Below are positions 9,583 to 18,774 of a DNA stretch of 64,000 nucleotides, in pieces. Location: contig CANCZH010000001.1 in the NCBI GenBank assembly GCA_947382445.1, forward strand, positions 1 through 64,000, written 5' to 3'. Every line of letters begins with the position of its first letter. Position 1 is the stretch's first letter. Origin of the DNA: an uncultured Clostridium sp. (GTDB lineage Bacteria; Bacillota_A; Clostridia; TANB77; CAG-508). The notes below the pieces were generated by a model that worked only from the letters and a program-made list of their open reading frames with translations, had not been told where the DNA came from and ran no database searches. The position numbers and the translations under genes are program-made.

Positions 9583-10470
9583 ATGGAACAAACAAAGAAA
9601 ATAAGTTTTTTTAAAAGATTAAAAATGTCACTTTTTGAACTGGAAAACTACATTGAGTTTACAGCCGAAAAAGTGAGCAAAGCATTTGGATTTATGATGC
9701 AGATGGTAATTATTTTCGGAATAATTATTGCAAGTTCTACTGCTATATATATTTATTTGAGATACCAGTCTCCTAGTAATTATGTTCAAAAAGTAGTACC
9801 TGAATTTTCTTATAATGACCATAATTTAGTTATTGATGAAGAAGAAAAGAAAGATGAAAATAAAAAGCTTATAGCAAGAACAATGGAGGAATTTGAACCA
9901 GTATATAGAGAATTTTTACCAGGTGGAAACAATACAAAATCTGATTTAGTGAATTTTGTTAAAAGCAATGAAAAAGAACTAATGATTTTTGCTTGTCTTA
10001 CACTGTTACTTGAAACAATTTTGGAGATGTTTGCATTTTGGATTATGATAGCTTTTCTTACATCTTTAATAGGAATGATAGTTTTAAGATTTTCTAGAAT
10101 TAAGATGAAATATTCTAGGTTATATGCTATTTCAGTATATGCATCAACATTATCTATGATTTTAACTATTATTTATACAATTCTTAATAATTATTTTAAT
10201 ATATATATTGATATTTTTGAGTATTTAAGTATGCTTATTGCTTATATTTATATAACAGCAGTTATTTATATGATAAAATCTGATCTTATAAAACAACAAT
10301 TAGAACTTATCAAAATTGCTACTGTTCAAGCTAAAGTAAAAGAACAATTGGATAGGGAAAGAGAAGAAGAAAAAGAAAAGGAAAAAGAGAAGAAAGATAA
10401 AGAAGAAAAAAAAGAAGAAACGGATGGAAATATAGTTAATGATAATGAGCCAGATGGTTCTGAAATTTAG
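9583..10470 (+). CDS. DUF1189-type membrane protein
   Basis: This is an integral membrane protein of unknown function. One N-terminal helix (about 33-60) is followed by an extracytoplasmic loop of about 80 residues. Further helices lie around 133-165, 178-205 and 210-230. The tail (245-295) is a highly charged Glu/Lys repeat likely to be a coiled coil. The arrangement matches DUF1189 proteins, but the call rests on pattern only. Its ATG directly abuts the alr stop, with AAGGG in the end of alr as ribosome binding site. Confidence 0.65.
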   Translation: MEQTKKISFFKRLKMSLFELENYIEFTAEKVSKAFGFMMQMVIIFGIIIASSTAIYIYLRYQSPSNYVQKVVPEFSYNDHNLVIDEEEKKDENKKLIARTMEEFEPVYREFLPGGNNTKSDLVNFVKSNEKELMIFACLTLLLETILEMFAFWIMIAFLTSLIGMIVLRFSRIKMKYSRLYAISVYASTLSMILTIIYTILNNYFNIYIDIFEYLSMLIAYIYITAVIYMIKSDLIKQQLELIKIATVQAKVKEQLDREREEEKEKEKEKKDKEEKKEETDGNIVNDNEPDGSEI

Positions 10471-10505
10471 ATTATTTTCTGCTTTGGAAAGGAATGAAAA
10501 ATAAA

Positions 10506-12290
10506 ATGAGTAAATCAAAGAAAGAAAAAAATAACAATTTTAAAATTTTACTTGCATCTTGTATTACAATTTTTTTAGTAGTTGCAGTAGTTTTAGGATT
10601 TATGTATCAAGGTCAAAAAAATAAAGAAAAACAAGTCACTTATGATCAATTATATCAAGATATAATTGATAAAAAGGTTGAGAAAATAGAAATGACAATT
10701 GGTGGTTCAGCTGTTACTATTAAATATAAAGATTCAGATAAAGAAAAAACTACACATGTAAATTCTTTACAACCTTTCATGGAATTTATAAATGCACAGT
10801 TACAAGAAAATCCTGAATTAAAAGTTGATTTAAAAACTCCAAGTAAATTTATTTCTATTTTTGAAAATTTATTTAGCTTTTTACCAACAATTTTACTTAT
10901 TGTATTAATGATTATGATATTTAAAATGCAAGGTATAGGAGAAAAAGGCAAAGTATATGGTGGAGATGAAGAAAATGATACAGGTGTTAAATTTAAAGAT
11001 GTTGCAGGTTTAGATGAAGAAAAAAATGAATTAATAGAAATAGTAGATTTCTTAAAAAATCCAAAGAAGTTTCAAAATATGGGTGCTAAGATTCCAAGAG
11101 GAATTTTATTATATGGAAAGCCAGGAACAGGAAAAACTTTAATTGCTAAGGCTATTGCAGGAGAGGCAAATGTTCCATTTATTTCAATGAGTGGTTCAGA
11201 ATTTATTGAAATGTTTGCTGGACTTGGAGCTTCAAGAGTTAGAAAATTATTCGAGAAAGCCAAAAAAATATCACCTTGTATAATTTTTATAGATGAAATT
11301 GATGCAATTGGTTCAAGAAGAACAAGTAATAGTGGTGCAGAATCTGAAAATAATCAAACATTAAATCAACTACTTGTTGAAATGGATGGATTTGATAGTA
11401 ATGAGACTATTATAGTATTAGCTGCTACTAATAGACCAGAAATGCTTGATAAAGCACTTTTAAGACCAGGAAGATTTGATAGACAAATTACTGTTCCTGC
11501 TCCTGATTTATTAGGAAGGGAAGAAATATTAAAACTTTATACTAAAGATAAAAAGATTGCAGAAAATATTGACTTAAAAGAAATAGCTGGGGATACAGCA
11601 GGATTTACAGGGGCCGAACTTTCTAATTTATTAAATGAAGCTGCTATAATTGCTACAAGAAAAAATCATAAATCAATAGAAAAAGAAGATATTGAATATG
11701 CTGTTAAAAAAATAACTGTTGGACTTGAAAAACATAATAGGGTTGTTTCAGATAAGGATAAGAAATTAACAGCATATCATGAAGCTGGACATGCAGTAGT
11801 TAGCAAATTTTTAGAAACACAAGATAATGTAAAAGAAATTTCTATAATACCAAGAGGTTTAGCTGGCGGATATACAATGTATAAAACTAATGAAGATAAG
11901 TATTATGTGTCTAAAACTGAACTAGAAGAAAAAATGGTTGCATTACTTGGCGGAAGAGCTGCTGAGAAAATTGCTTTAAATGATATATCAACTGGTGCAA
12001 GTAATGATATAGAAGTTGCAACAGGGATTGCAAGAGATATGATCACTGTTTATGGTATGAGCAATTCCTTAGGTCCAATATCTTTAAAGGTTGATGAACC
12101 TTATGAGTTACAAATTTTTGGTGAGAATATTACTGATGAAGTAGGTATTCAAGTTAAACAATTAGTTGATAATGCTTATATACAAGCTCAAAAAATTCTT
12201 TTAGACAATATTCAAATATTACATCAAGTTGCTGAAATTTTATTAGAAAAAGAAACTATTTCAGAGGAGGAATTTAATAGTTTATTCTAA
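10506..12290 (+). CDS. ftsH: FtsH-type AAA+ zinc metalloprotease
   Basis: FtsH is a membrane-anchored ATP-dependent protease for quality control. Two transmembrane helices (about 13-35 and 118-140) flank a small external domain. The AAA module has Walker A GKPGTGKT near 204, IIFIDEIDAIGS near 260 and the second region of homology LRPGRFDRQ. The protease motif is HEAGHAV near 425. An in-frame ATG at 10494 touches the AAAGGA site, so ATG 10506 is preferred. Walker A carries Lys where Pro is usual (YGKPGTGKT), and the C-terminus is short, suggesting a divergent paralogue. ATP and zinc ligands are intact. Confidence 0.9.
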   Translation: MSKSKKEKNNNFKILLASCITIFLVVAVVLGFMYQGQKNKEKQVTYDQLYQDIIDKKVEKIEMTIGGSAVTIKYKDSDKEKTTHVNSLQPFMEFINAQLQENPELKVDLKTPSKFISIFENLFSFLPTILLIVLMIMIFKMQGIGEKGKVYGGDEENDTGVKFKDVAGLDEEKNELIEIVDFLKNPKKFQNMGAKIPRGILLYGKPGTGKTLIAKAIAGEANVPFISMSGSEFIEMFAGLGASRVRKLFEKAKKISPCIIFIDEIDAIGSRRTSNSGAESENNQTLNQLLVEMDGFDSNETIIVLAATNRPEMLDKALLRPGRFDRQITVPAPDLLGREEILKLYTKDKKIAENIDLKEIAGDTAGFTGAELSNLLNEAAIIATRKNHKSIEKEDIEYAVKKITVGLEKHNRVVSDKDKKLTAYHEAGHAVVSKFLETQDNVKEISIIPRGLAGGYTMYKTNEDKYYVSKTELEEKMVALLGGRAAEKIALNDISTGASNDIEVATGIARDMITVYGMSNSLGPISLKVDEPYELQIFGENITDEVGIQVKQLVDNAYIQAQKILLDNIQILHQVAEILLEKETISEEEFNSLF

Positions 12291-12309
12291 GTAGATAATA
12301 GGAGCATAT

Positions 12310-12483
12310 ATGAGTAGAAAACAAGATAAGAAAAATAAAATTGGTAAAATAGTATTAGTTATTTTAATTATAGTTTTTGTTATAATAGGTATACTTGTAA
12401 TAAAGAATAGTTTATTACAAATAAGTAAATCAATTAATATAAGTGAGAAAATATTAAATATTTATTTAAATTCAAATAAATAA
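12310..12483 (+). CDS. Small single-pass membrane protein
   Basis: A 57-residue frame starts at ATG 12310 and ends at TAA 12481. A GGAG site lies at 12301-12304. It has a Lys-rich N-terminus (about 1-13) followed by one strongly hydrophobic helix (14-31) and a polar tail. It sits 19 bases after ftsH and 13 bases before the next gene, consistent with an operon. I recognise no family. It may be a small partner or regulator of the upstream membrane protease, which is inference. Confidence 0.6.
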   Translation: MSRKQDKKNKIGKIVLVILIIVFVIIGILVIKNSLLQISKSINISEKILNIYLNSNK

Positions 12484-12496
12484 AACGGAGGAAAAT

Positions 12497-13084
12497 ATGA
12501 AGAAAAACAGTTCCAAAGATATAAGAAATTTTATATTAATAATTTTTTTGATACTTGTATTTGTACTAATTGGTTTAATAATATTTTTATTTACTGTTGA
12601 TGTGAAAATGAATAATATTATGACATATGATGTAAATACTCAAGAGAGTAAAAGTGAAATTCAGGATTCATCAAAAAATATTACTTTAGCAAATTATGAT
12701 TTATTTAAAAAGTCATCTGAAGGAGATATTGAAATAAAGTTATCAGGTGATAAGGTTTTTATTAGTGCAAAAAATGAAGAAAAATCTTATAATAATATAG
12801 AAGTAAACGTTAAAGAAAATATTATACAAGATATATTTATAGGCAAAATTGATAAAAAAGAGTATTTATTAGTACTTACTGATAAAGGTTCAATTGGAAT
12901 AATGGAAATAGATGAGGCTATTGAAAAGAATAAATTTGAAATAAATGATGATTTAATTACATTTGAAAAACAAATAATTAGATTAGAAAATGCTAATATG
13001 AAATTAGACAATGAATATTTAGAGACAATAATTATATTTACATCAGATGGAATGAAGTATGATTTGTCGGATTTTGCCAAATAA
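12497..13084 (+). CDS. Hypothetical membrane-anchored protein
   Basis: This 195-residue protein has an N-terminal transmembrane helix (about 13-35) and a hydrophilic extracytoplasmic domain rich in Lys, Glu and Ile. I recognise no catalytic motif or family. The start follows CGGAGGAAAAT. It is the last gene before the consensus promoter of the rimP operon and is probably cotranscribed with ftsH and the small membrane protein. Confidence 0.75.
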   Translation: MKKNSSKDIRNFILIIFLILVFVLIGLIIFLFTVDVKMNNIMTYDVNTQESKSEIQDSSKNITLANYDLFKKSSEGDIEIKLSGDKVFISAKNEEKSYNNIEVNVKENIIQDIFIGKIDKKEYLLVLTDKGSIGIMEIDEAIEKNKFEINDDLITFEKQIIRLENANMKLDNEYLETIIIFTSDGMKYDLSDFAK

Positions 13085-13110
13085 AAAGGAAAGAAAAAAC
13101 TTAAAAATGC

Positions 13111-13139
13111 TTGCAATACTAGAAAAATGATAGTATAAT
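13111..13139 (+). promoter_or_regulatory. Consensus promoter of the rimP-nusA-infB operon
   Basis: TTGCAA (13111-13116) and TATAAT (13134-13139) are spaced by 17 bases. The leader hairpin and the rimP start follow 25 and 85 bases downstream. Confidence 0.8.
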
Positions 13140-13163
13140 AATTAAAGCAAAATATTTTACAGA

Positions 13164-13186
13164 AGAGTGGAAGCAAATTCCACTCT
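13164..13186 (+). promoter_or_regulatory. Leader hairpin of the rimP operon
   Basis: AGAGTGGA (13164-13171) pairs perfectly with TCCACTCT (13179-13186) around a 7-base loop, followed by TTCTTATT. A hairpin of this AGAGTGG/CCACTCT type commonly precedes rimP in Firmicutes. The following T-run is weak, so this may be an attenuator or a binding site rather than a strong terminator. Confidence 0.6.
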
Positions 13187-13223
13187 TTCTTATTATAAAA
13201 GTATTAGATTAGGAGGAGAAACA

Positions 13224-13685
13224 TTGGCAGAATCTAATATTGAGAAAAAAACAGAAGAACTTCTAAAACAAATTATAGAAAACATGGGGTATGATTTATA
13301 TGATATTGAATATCTTAAAGAAGGAAAAGATTATCATTTATGTATTTACATAGATAAAGAAAATGGAATTGATATTTTAGATTGTGAAAAAGTAAATGAA
13401 GTAATTGATCCTATTTTAGATAAAGCAGATTATATAAAAGACTCATATTTTTTAGAAGTATCATCAGCAGGTTTGGAAAGAAAGCTAAAAAGAAAAGAGC
13501 ACTTTGAAAAGCAGACTGGTAAGAAAATAGAAATTAATTTATATTCAAAAGTTGATGGTAAAAAGAATATTCAAGGTATTTTAAAAGAATGTAATAATGA
13601 CTTTTTAGTTTTACAGACAGAGCAAAAAGAAATAAAGATTAATATTGAACAAATATCAAATGCGAAAAGCGTATTTGATTGGTAA
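13224..13685 (+). CDS. rimP: Ribosome maturation factor RimP
   Basis: RimP assists maturation of the 30S subunit. The 153-residue length is typical. It has the N-terminal alpha/beta domain with YDIEYLKEG and LCIYIDKENGI (about 27-52), the SSAGLERKL motif (about 88) and a C-terminal SH3-like barrel. A longer frame begins at GTG 13167 inside the leader hairpin. TTG 13224 is chosen because AGGAGG lies 7 bases upstream and the N-terminus then matches the family. It is first gene of the operon. Confidence 0.93.
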   Translation: MAESNIEKKTEELLKQIIENMGYDLYDIEYLKEGKDYHLCIYIDKENGIDILDCEKVNEVIDPILDKADYIKDSYFLEVSSAGLERKLKRKEHFEKQTGKKIEINLYSKVDGKKNIQGILKECNNDFLVLQTEQKEIKINIEQISNAKSVFDW

Positions 13686-13703
13686 TTTAAGGAGGAATAT
13701 AAA

Positions 13704-14801
13704 ATGAAGGCAATTGATATGAAAGAATTAGTCGTTGCAATGAAAGAATTAGAAGAAGAAAGAGGAATTAAAAAGGATTATTTACTAGAATCTTTGGAAA
13801 TGGCTTTAGTTACTGCATATAAGAAGAATTTTGATTCAGCTGATAATGTAAAAGTTACAGTAGACAGAGAAACTGGTGAAATACATATATATTCTAGTAA
13901 AACAATAGTTGAAGTTGCAAAAGATGAATGTTTTGAAATTTCTTTAGAAGATGCTAGAAAAATAAGTAAAAAGTATGACATTGGTGATATGGTTGATATT
14001 GAAATAGTTCCAAAGAATTTTGGAAGAATAGCTGCTCAAACAGCAAAACAAGTAGTTGTTCAAAAAATAAGAGAGGCAGAAAGAGAAATAGTTTATACAG
14101 AATTTAATGACAAAAAAGGTGAAATTGTTACTGGAATAATACAAAAAACAGATGGAAATGCAATAGTTTTAGATTTAGGAAAATTAGAGGGAATTATGCC
14201 TATTAAAGAGCAAATTCAATCAGAAGAATATAAAGTTAATGATAAAATTAGAGGATATGTTTTAGAAGTTGAAAAAGGTCTAAAGGGAAATCCACAGGTA
14301 ATTGTTTCAAGAAGTCATCCAGACTTTGTAAGAAAATTATTTGAATTTGAAATTCCAGAAATATATGAAGGACTTATAGAAATAAAAAATATTTCAAGAG
14401 ATGCAGGTTCTAGAAGCAAAGTTGCTGTATATTCAACAAATGAAAATATTGATCCAGTTGGTTCTTGTGTTGGACAAAAAGGTGTTAGAATTCAAAATAT
14501 TATAAATGAATTGCATGGTGAGAAAATTGATGTTATTGAGTGGAACGAAGACCCAGCTGTATTTATAGCAGCTAGCTTATTACCAGCACAAGTTTTAGCT
14601 GTTGATATAAAAGAAGAAGAGAAATTTGCACAAGTTATTGTACCAGATGATCAATTATCTTTAGCAATTGGTAAGTCAGGACAAAATGCACGTCTTGCAG
14701 CTAAATTAACTAACTGGAAAATTGATATTAAGAGTGAGTCACAATTTAGAAAAATGTTAGAAGAAAATCAAAAAAATGAAACAACAGATGAAGAAGTTTA
14801 A
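13704..14801 (+). CDS. nusA: Transcription termination/antitermination factor NusA
   Basis: NusA binds RNA polymerase and nascent RNA to control pausing and termination. The 365-residue protein has the N-terminal RNAP-binding domain (1-125), an S1 domain (about 135-200) and two KH domains, with VGQKGVRIQNI near 256 and AIGKSGQNARLA near 320. It is the short Firmicute form without acidic C-terminal repeats. A GGAGG site precedes the ATG, and it lies 18 bases after rimP. Confidence 0.96.
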   Translation: MKAIDMKELVVAMKELEEERGIKKDYLLESLEMALVTAYKKNFDSADNVKVTVDRETGEIHIYSSKTIVEVAKDECFEISLEDARKISKKYDIGDMVDIEIVPKNFGRIAAQTAKQVVVQKIREAEREIVYTEFNDKKGEIVTGIIQKTDGNAIVLDLGKLEGIMPIKEQIQSEEYKVNDKIRGYVLEVEKGLKGNPQVIVSRSHPDFVRKLFEFEIPEIYEGLIEIKNISRDAGSRSKVAVYSTNENIDPVGSCVGQKGVRIQNIINELHGEKIDVIEWNEDPAVFIAASLLPAQVLAVDIKEEEKFAQVIVPDDQLSLAIGKSGQNARLAAKLTNWKIDIKSESQFRKMLEENQKNETTDEEV

Positions 14802-14826
14802 AAGATAATGTGAAGAGGTGAAAACT

Positions 14827-15093
14827 TTGAAAAGAATACCTGAAAGAACATGTATAGGATGTAATGAAACAAAGCCCAAAAATGAATTACTAAGAATAGT
14901 TAAAGATAAAGAAAATAATATTTGGGTAGATTTAACTGGCAAGAAAAATGGAAGAGGCGCATATATATGTGCAGACGAAAAATGTTTAGAAAAAGCAATG
15001 AAATCTAATAGATTATCAAAAGTTTTCGAACAAAATATAGATAAAGAAATTTATGAAGATTTGAGGGGTGTAATTGTTAGTCAATCAAAGTAA
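14827..15093 (+). CDS. ylxR: YlxR family RNA-binding protein
   Basis: YlxR is a small nucleic-acid-binding protein conserved between nusA and infB. The motif RIPERTCIGC at the N-terminus, then GRGAYIC and LEKAMKSNRLSKVF, identifies it. TTG 14827 is preferred over GTG 14818 because GAGGTG (14815-14820) is then 6 bases upstream and the protein begins MKRIPERTC. The 88-residue product has its last 20 bases overlapping the start of ylxQ in another frame. Confidence 0.9.
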   Translation: MKRIPERTCIGCNETKPKNELLRIVKDKENNIWVDLTGKKNGRGAYICADEKCLEKAMKSNRLSKVFEQNIDKEIYEDLRGVIVSQSK

Positions 15094-15407
15094 AGTAAAT
15101 GGTCTAATGCGGTTTAGCGTCTAGGGCAGGAAAAATTGTTTGTGGAGCTGATAGCGTAGAAGAAGCTATAATGAAAAGAAAAGTTTTTATTGTAATTATT
15201 GCGGAAGATGGATCGTTAAAAACAAAGGAAAAATTTCAAAAAATTGCAAATGAAAATAATATTACTGTTTTTATATATGGTGATATAGATAGTAATAGTA
15301 AAGCAATTGGAAAAAAGAATAAAGCTGTTATTGCAATAAAAGATAAAAATTTTTCAAATGCAATTTGTAAAATAATTAGTGGGGGTGAAGCTATTGGACA
15401 AAATTAA
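15074..15407 (+). CDS. ylxQ: YlxQ, L7Ae/L30e-like protein, read through a +1 shift at CGG
   Basis: This is a small L7Ae-fold RNA-binding protein conserved between ylxR and infB. Translation starts at TTG 15074, with GAGGGG 6 bases upstream, and reads [11 protein letters not shown] to ATG 15107. The next in-frame codon is CGG (15110-15112), and a TAG stop follows at 15122. Skipping C15110 gives [12 protein letters not shown], which matches the conserved GLAxRAGKlvsG block, then runs to TAA 15405. The predicted product is about 110 residues, normal for the family. Without the shift, the only start for the second part is ATG 15171, which loses the conserved RNA-binding block. Confidence 0.8.
15110..15112 (+). 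other. CGG codon, +1 frameshift site 1 (ylxQ)
   Basis: The zero frame reads CTA ATG CGG TTT AGC GTC TAG. The protein-conserved frame reads CTA ATG (C) GGT TTA GCG. The shift produces Gly where the family has an almost invariant Gly. Confidence 0.75.
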
Positions 15408-18297
15408 AATACACGAATTAGCAAAAAAATTAAAAATTAATAGTAAACTTTTGGTGGAAAAAGCTATATTATTAGGAATTGATGTAAAAAGTCATTTAAG
15501 CACTATTACAGAAGAGGAGGCGGAAAAGATTACAAAAGCAATGGGGAAAGTAGAAAAAGAAAAAAATGTATCAAAAAAGGAAGTTGTTTCAGAACAACCA
15601 GTTATTATGAGAAGAACTGTTATAATTAATGATGAAGAAGAAAAAAAAGAAGATAAAAAAGTAAAAGAGAAAAAACAAGATGTTGGTTTTGTTGAAAAGA
15701 ATAGAAAAAAAGATTATAACATTGTTTATAGAAATAAACCATCTAAACCAATGTCAGTGGCTGAGCTTTTTGGTATACCATCTAAAAAAGAAAAAGAGAA
15801 ATTAGAAGAAAAGCCAGAAATAAAGCAGAAAGAAGAAATTGAGGTTAAAGTAGAGATTAAGCAGGAAGTCAAAGAGAAAGCTAAAACAGAAGTAGTCCCT
15901 GAGATAAAAAGTGAAATAAAACAAGAAGTTATAGAAAAAAATAATGATAAGGTTGTTGAAGAAAAGAAAGTAATGAGAGAAGAAAACGTTAGAGTAGAAA
16001 GAAATAATTCAAACAATAATTTTAGAAATAGCAATAGTGGAAATTATAATAGAAATAATAATGGAAATTACAATAGAAATAATAACAATAATAGAAATAA
16101 TAATTTTCAAAAAAATGATAATTCTAATAATTTTAGAAATAATAATAATGGAAACTATAATAAAAATAATAACAGAAATAACAATAATAATTCTGGAAAC
16201 AATAATTTCAGAAACAATAGAAAATTAGATGATAAGGGAATTGATAAAAAGATAAATAATATCATGGCAGTTGATATTGTAGAAAAAGAAAATGTTATTG
16301 AATATTCTAATAGGGCTATTGATAAACAAAAAAATAATCGTATATTTGAAGAACAAAAAACTAAAAAACAAACTAAGAAAAAAGGAAAGAATGAAGATAT
16401 TAGTTCTGGAAAATTGCGTTCATTAAAACAAGAAAGTAAACTTTCAAATGTTGATATGCTTGACTACTATGATTTAAGTACTCAAAGAGGAAGAAGAAGC
16501 GAGAAAAAAGGAAAACAAGAAAATAGAAATAAACAAAAAATATTTAAACTAACAGAAATTACTATACCACAATCAATTACAGTAAAAGATTTAGCTGCTG
16601 AAATGAAAATAACAAGTGGTGATTTAATTACTAAATTAATGGGATTAGGTGTTATAGCAACTATAAATAAAGAAATTGATTTTGATATTGCTTATTTAGT
16701 TGCTTCAGAATTTGGAATTACAGCTAAAAAGAAAGATATTAAAACTGATGAAGAAATATTATTTGATGATAGTGAAGATAAAGAATCAGATTTAATAAGT
16801 AGACCACCAGTTGTTGTTGTTATGGGCCACGTTGACCATGGTAAAACTTCATTACTTGATGCAATTAGAAAAACAAATGTTATTGAGGGTGAAGCTGGAG
16901 GAATTACTCAACATATAGGTGCATACAAAGTTAATGTTAAAGATAGAGAAATTACATTCTTAGATACTCCAGGACATGAAGCATTTACTAGCATGAGAGC
17001 TAGAGGTGCTCAAATTACTGATATTGCAATATTAGTTGTTGCTGCTAATGATGGTGTTATGCCTCAAACTATTGAAGCTATAAACCATGCTAAAGCTGCA
17101 GAAATACCAATTATAGTTGCTGTAAATAAAATGGATTTACCAGGTGCTAATATAGAGAAAATAAAAGAAGAAATAACTGAATATGGATTAGTTCCAGAAG
17201 AATGGGGTGGAGATACAATATTTGTTCCTATTTCTGCTAAAAAAGGTGATGGTATTGACAACCTATTAGAAATGGTATTATTACAAGCTGATATGCTTGA
17301 ATTAAAAGTAAATCCAAAGAAGCAGGCTAAAGGTGCTGTTATTGAAGCTAAACTTGATAAAGCTAGAGGACCAGTTACTACAATGCTTGTACAAAGAGGT
17401 CAATTAGATGTTGGAGATACAATAGTTGTTGGTTCTTCAATAGGAAGAATTAGAACAATGACTAATGATAAAGGAAAGAAAGTAAAATTTGCTGGACCAT
17501 CTACACCAGTTGAAATTACAGGTCTTACAACTGTTCCAAATGCTGGTGAAACTTTCTATGAAGTTAAAGACGAAAAAACAGCTAAGCATTTAATTGAAAG
17601 AAGAAGAAGACAAGAAAGAGAAAAAGGATTAAATGCAACATCAATGGTTTCTCTAGATGATTTATTTAGTCAAATTGAACAAGGTAAATTAAAACAATTG
17701 AATTTAATTGTAAAAGCTGATGTTCAAGGTTCTGTTGAGGCTGTAAAACAATCATTAGAAAAATTATCAAATAATGAAGTTAGAGTAAAAGTAATTCACT
17801 CAAATGTTGGTGGAATTACAGAAACTGATGTTACTTTAGCAAAAGTTTCAAATGCAATTATTATTGGATTTAATGTTAGACCAGAGCCAATTGCTAAAAT
17901 GGAAGCTGAAAAAGAGGGTGTTGAAATTAAGATGTATTCTATAATTTACAATGCTATTGAAGATGTTGAGTCCGCTATGAAAGGTATGCTTGATCCTGAA
18001 TTTAAAGAAGTTATTATTGGTAATGCAGAGGTTAGACAAACATTTAAGGTTTCAAATGTTGGTACTATTGCAGGATGCTATGTAACTGATGGAAAAATTG
18101 CTAGAAATTCAATTGTTAGAGTTATTAGGGACAATGTTGTATTACATGAAGGTAAGTTAATTTCTTTGAAGAGATTTAAGGATGATGCTAAAGAAGTTGC
18201 TTATGGCTATGAGTGTGGTGTTCAAATTGAAAATTATAATGACATTCAAGAGGGAGATATTATAGAAGCACACATTATGGAAGAAATTAAGAGATAA
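15394..18297 (+). CDS. infB: Translation initiation factor IF-2
   Basis: IF-2 is the GTPase that places fMet-tRNA on the 30S subunit. Two IF2_N domains (about 1-50 and 385-440) flank a long charged and Asn-rich linker (about 200-290). The G domain has GHVDHGKTS (about 478), DTPGHEAF and NKMD. Domains II-IV follow, for 967 residues. GTG 15379 and GTG 15385 are also in frame; TTG 15394 is chosen because GGGGG lies 8 bases upstream and the protein then begins [13 protein letters not shown]. It overlaps the end of ylxQ by 14 bases. The Asn-rich linker replaces the usual Gly/Arg-rich one. Confidence 0.96.
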   Translation: MDKIKIHELAKKLKINSKLLVEKAILLGIDVKSHLSTITEEEAEKITKAMGKVEKEKNVSKKEVVSEQPVIMRRTVIINDEEEKKEDKKVKEKKQDVGFVEKNRKKDYNIVYRNKPSKPMSVAELFGIPSKKEKEKLEEKPEIKQKEEIEVKVEIKQEVKEKAKTEVVPEIKSEIKQEVIEKNNDKVVEEKKVMREENVRVERNNSNNNFRNSNSGNYNRNNNGNYNRNNNNNRNNNFQKNDNSNNFRNNNNGNYNKNNNRNNNNNSGNNNFRNNRKLDDKGIDKKINNIMAVDIVEKENVIEYSNRAIDKQKNNRIFEEQKTKKQTKKKGKNEDISSGKLRSLKQESKLSNVDMLDYYDLSTQRGRRSEKKGKQENRNKQKIFKLTEITIPQSITVKDLAAEMKITSGDLITKLMGLGVIATINKEIDFDIAYLVASEFGITAKKKDIKTDEEILFDDSEDKESDLISRPPVVVVMGHVDHGKTSLLDAIRKTNVIEGEAGGITQHIGAYKVNVKDREITFLDTPGHEAFTSMRARGAQITDIAILVVAANDGVMPQTIEAINHAKAAEIPIIVAVNKMDLPGANIEKIKEEITEYGLVPEEWGGDTIFVPISAKKGDGIDNLLEMVLLQADMLELKVNPKKQAKGAVIEAKLDKARGPVTTMLVQRGQLDVGDTIVVGSSIGRIRTMTNDKGKKVKFAGPSTPVEITGLTTVPNAGETFYEVKDEKTAKHLIERRRRQEREKGLNATSMVSLDDLFSQIEQGKLKQLNLIVKADVQGSVEAVKQSLEKLSNNEVRVKVIHSNVGGITETDVTLAKVSNAIIIGFNVRPEPIAKMEAEKEGVEIKMYSIIYNAIEDVESAMKGMLDPEFKEVIIGNAEVRQTFKVSNVGTIAGCYVTDGKIARNSIVRVIRDNVVLHEGKLISLKRFKDDAKEVAYGYECGVQIENYNDIQEGDIIEAHIMEEIKR

Positions 18298-18395
18298 TTT
18301 GAAAAAATAAACTATGCCTTGCATTGCTAAAAGTTAGATTGAAAATCCTTAACGTACTTATACGAAAATTTAAAACAATAGTGAGAGGTGAAAAA

Positions 18396-18758
18396 ATGCC
18401 AAAAGATAGTAATAGAATGAATAAAGTGAATGAGGAGCTTAAAAAAGAAATAAGTATTGTTATTTCTCAAGAGTTGAAAGATCCTCATATCACTGGATTA
18501 ATCAGTGTAACAAAGGTTGATACAACTCCGGACTTAAGATTTGCTAGAGTGTATGTTAGTATGATAAATGCTAAGAGTAATAAAGATAATTTAGCAAGAT
18601 TAAAAAAATGTTCTGGTTTTATTAGAACTATGATTGCTAAAAGAGTAAATCTTAGAATTACACCTGAATTAGTATTTTTATTTGATGAATCAATTGAATA
18701 TGGTTCAAGAATAGATTCAATTTTACAAGAAATAACAAAAGATATGAAAAAAGACTAG
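18396..18758 (+). CDS. rbfA: Ribosome-binding factor A
   Basis: RbfA binds the immature 30S subunit near the 16S 5' end during assembly. The KH-like fold is shown by NEELKKEIS, ELKDPHITGLISVTKV and DLRFARVYVS. The frame is open from 18324, but ATG 18396 has AGAGGTG 6 bases upstream and gives the normal 120 residues. The 98 bases after infB hold no other gene. Confidence 0.93.
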   Translation: MPKDSNRMNKVNEELKKEISIVISQELKDPHITGLISVTKVDTTPDLRFARVYVSMINAKSNKDNLARLKKCSGFIRTMIAKRVNLRITPELVFLFDESIEYGSRIDSILQEITKDMKKD

Positions 18759-18774
18759 GAATGGAGGAGCTTTT

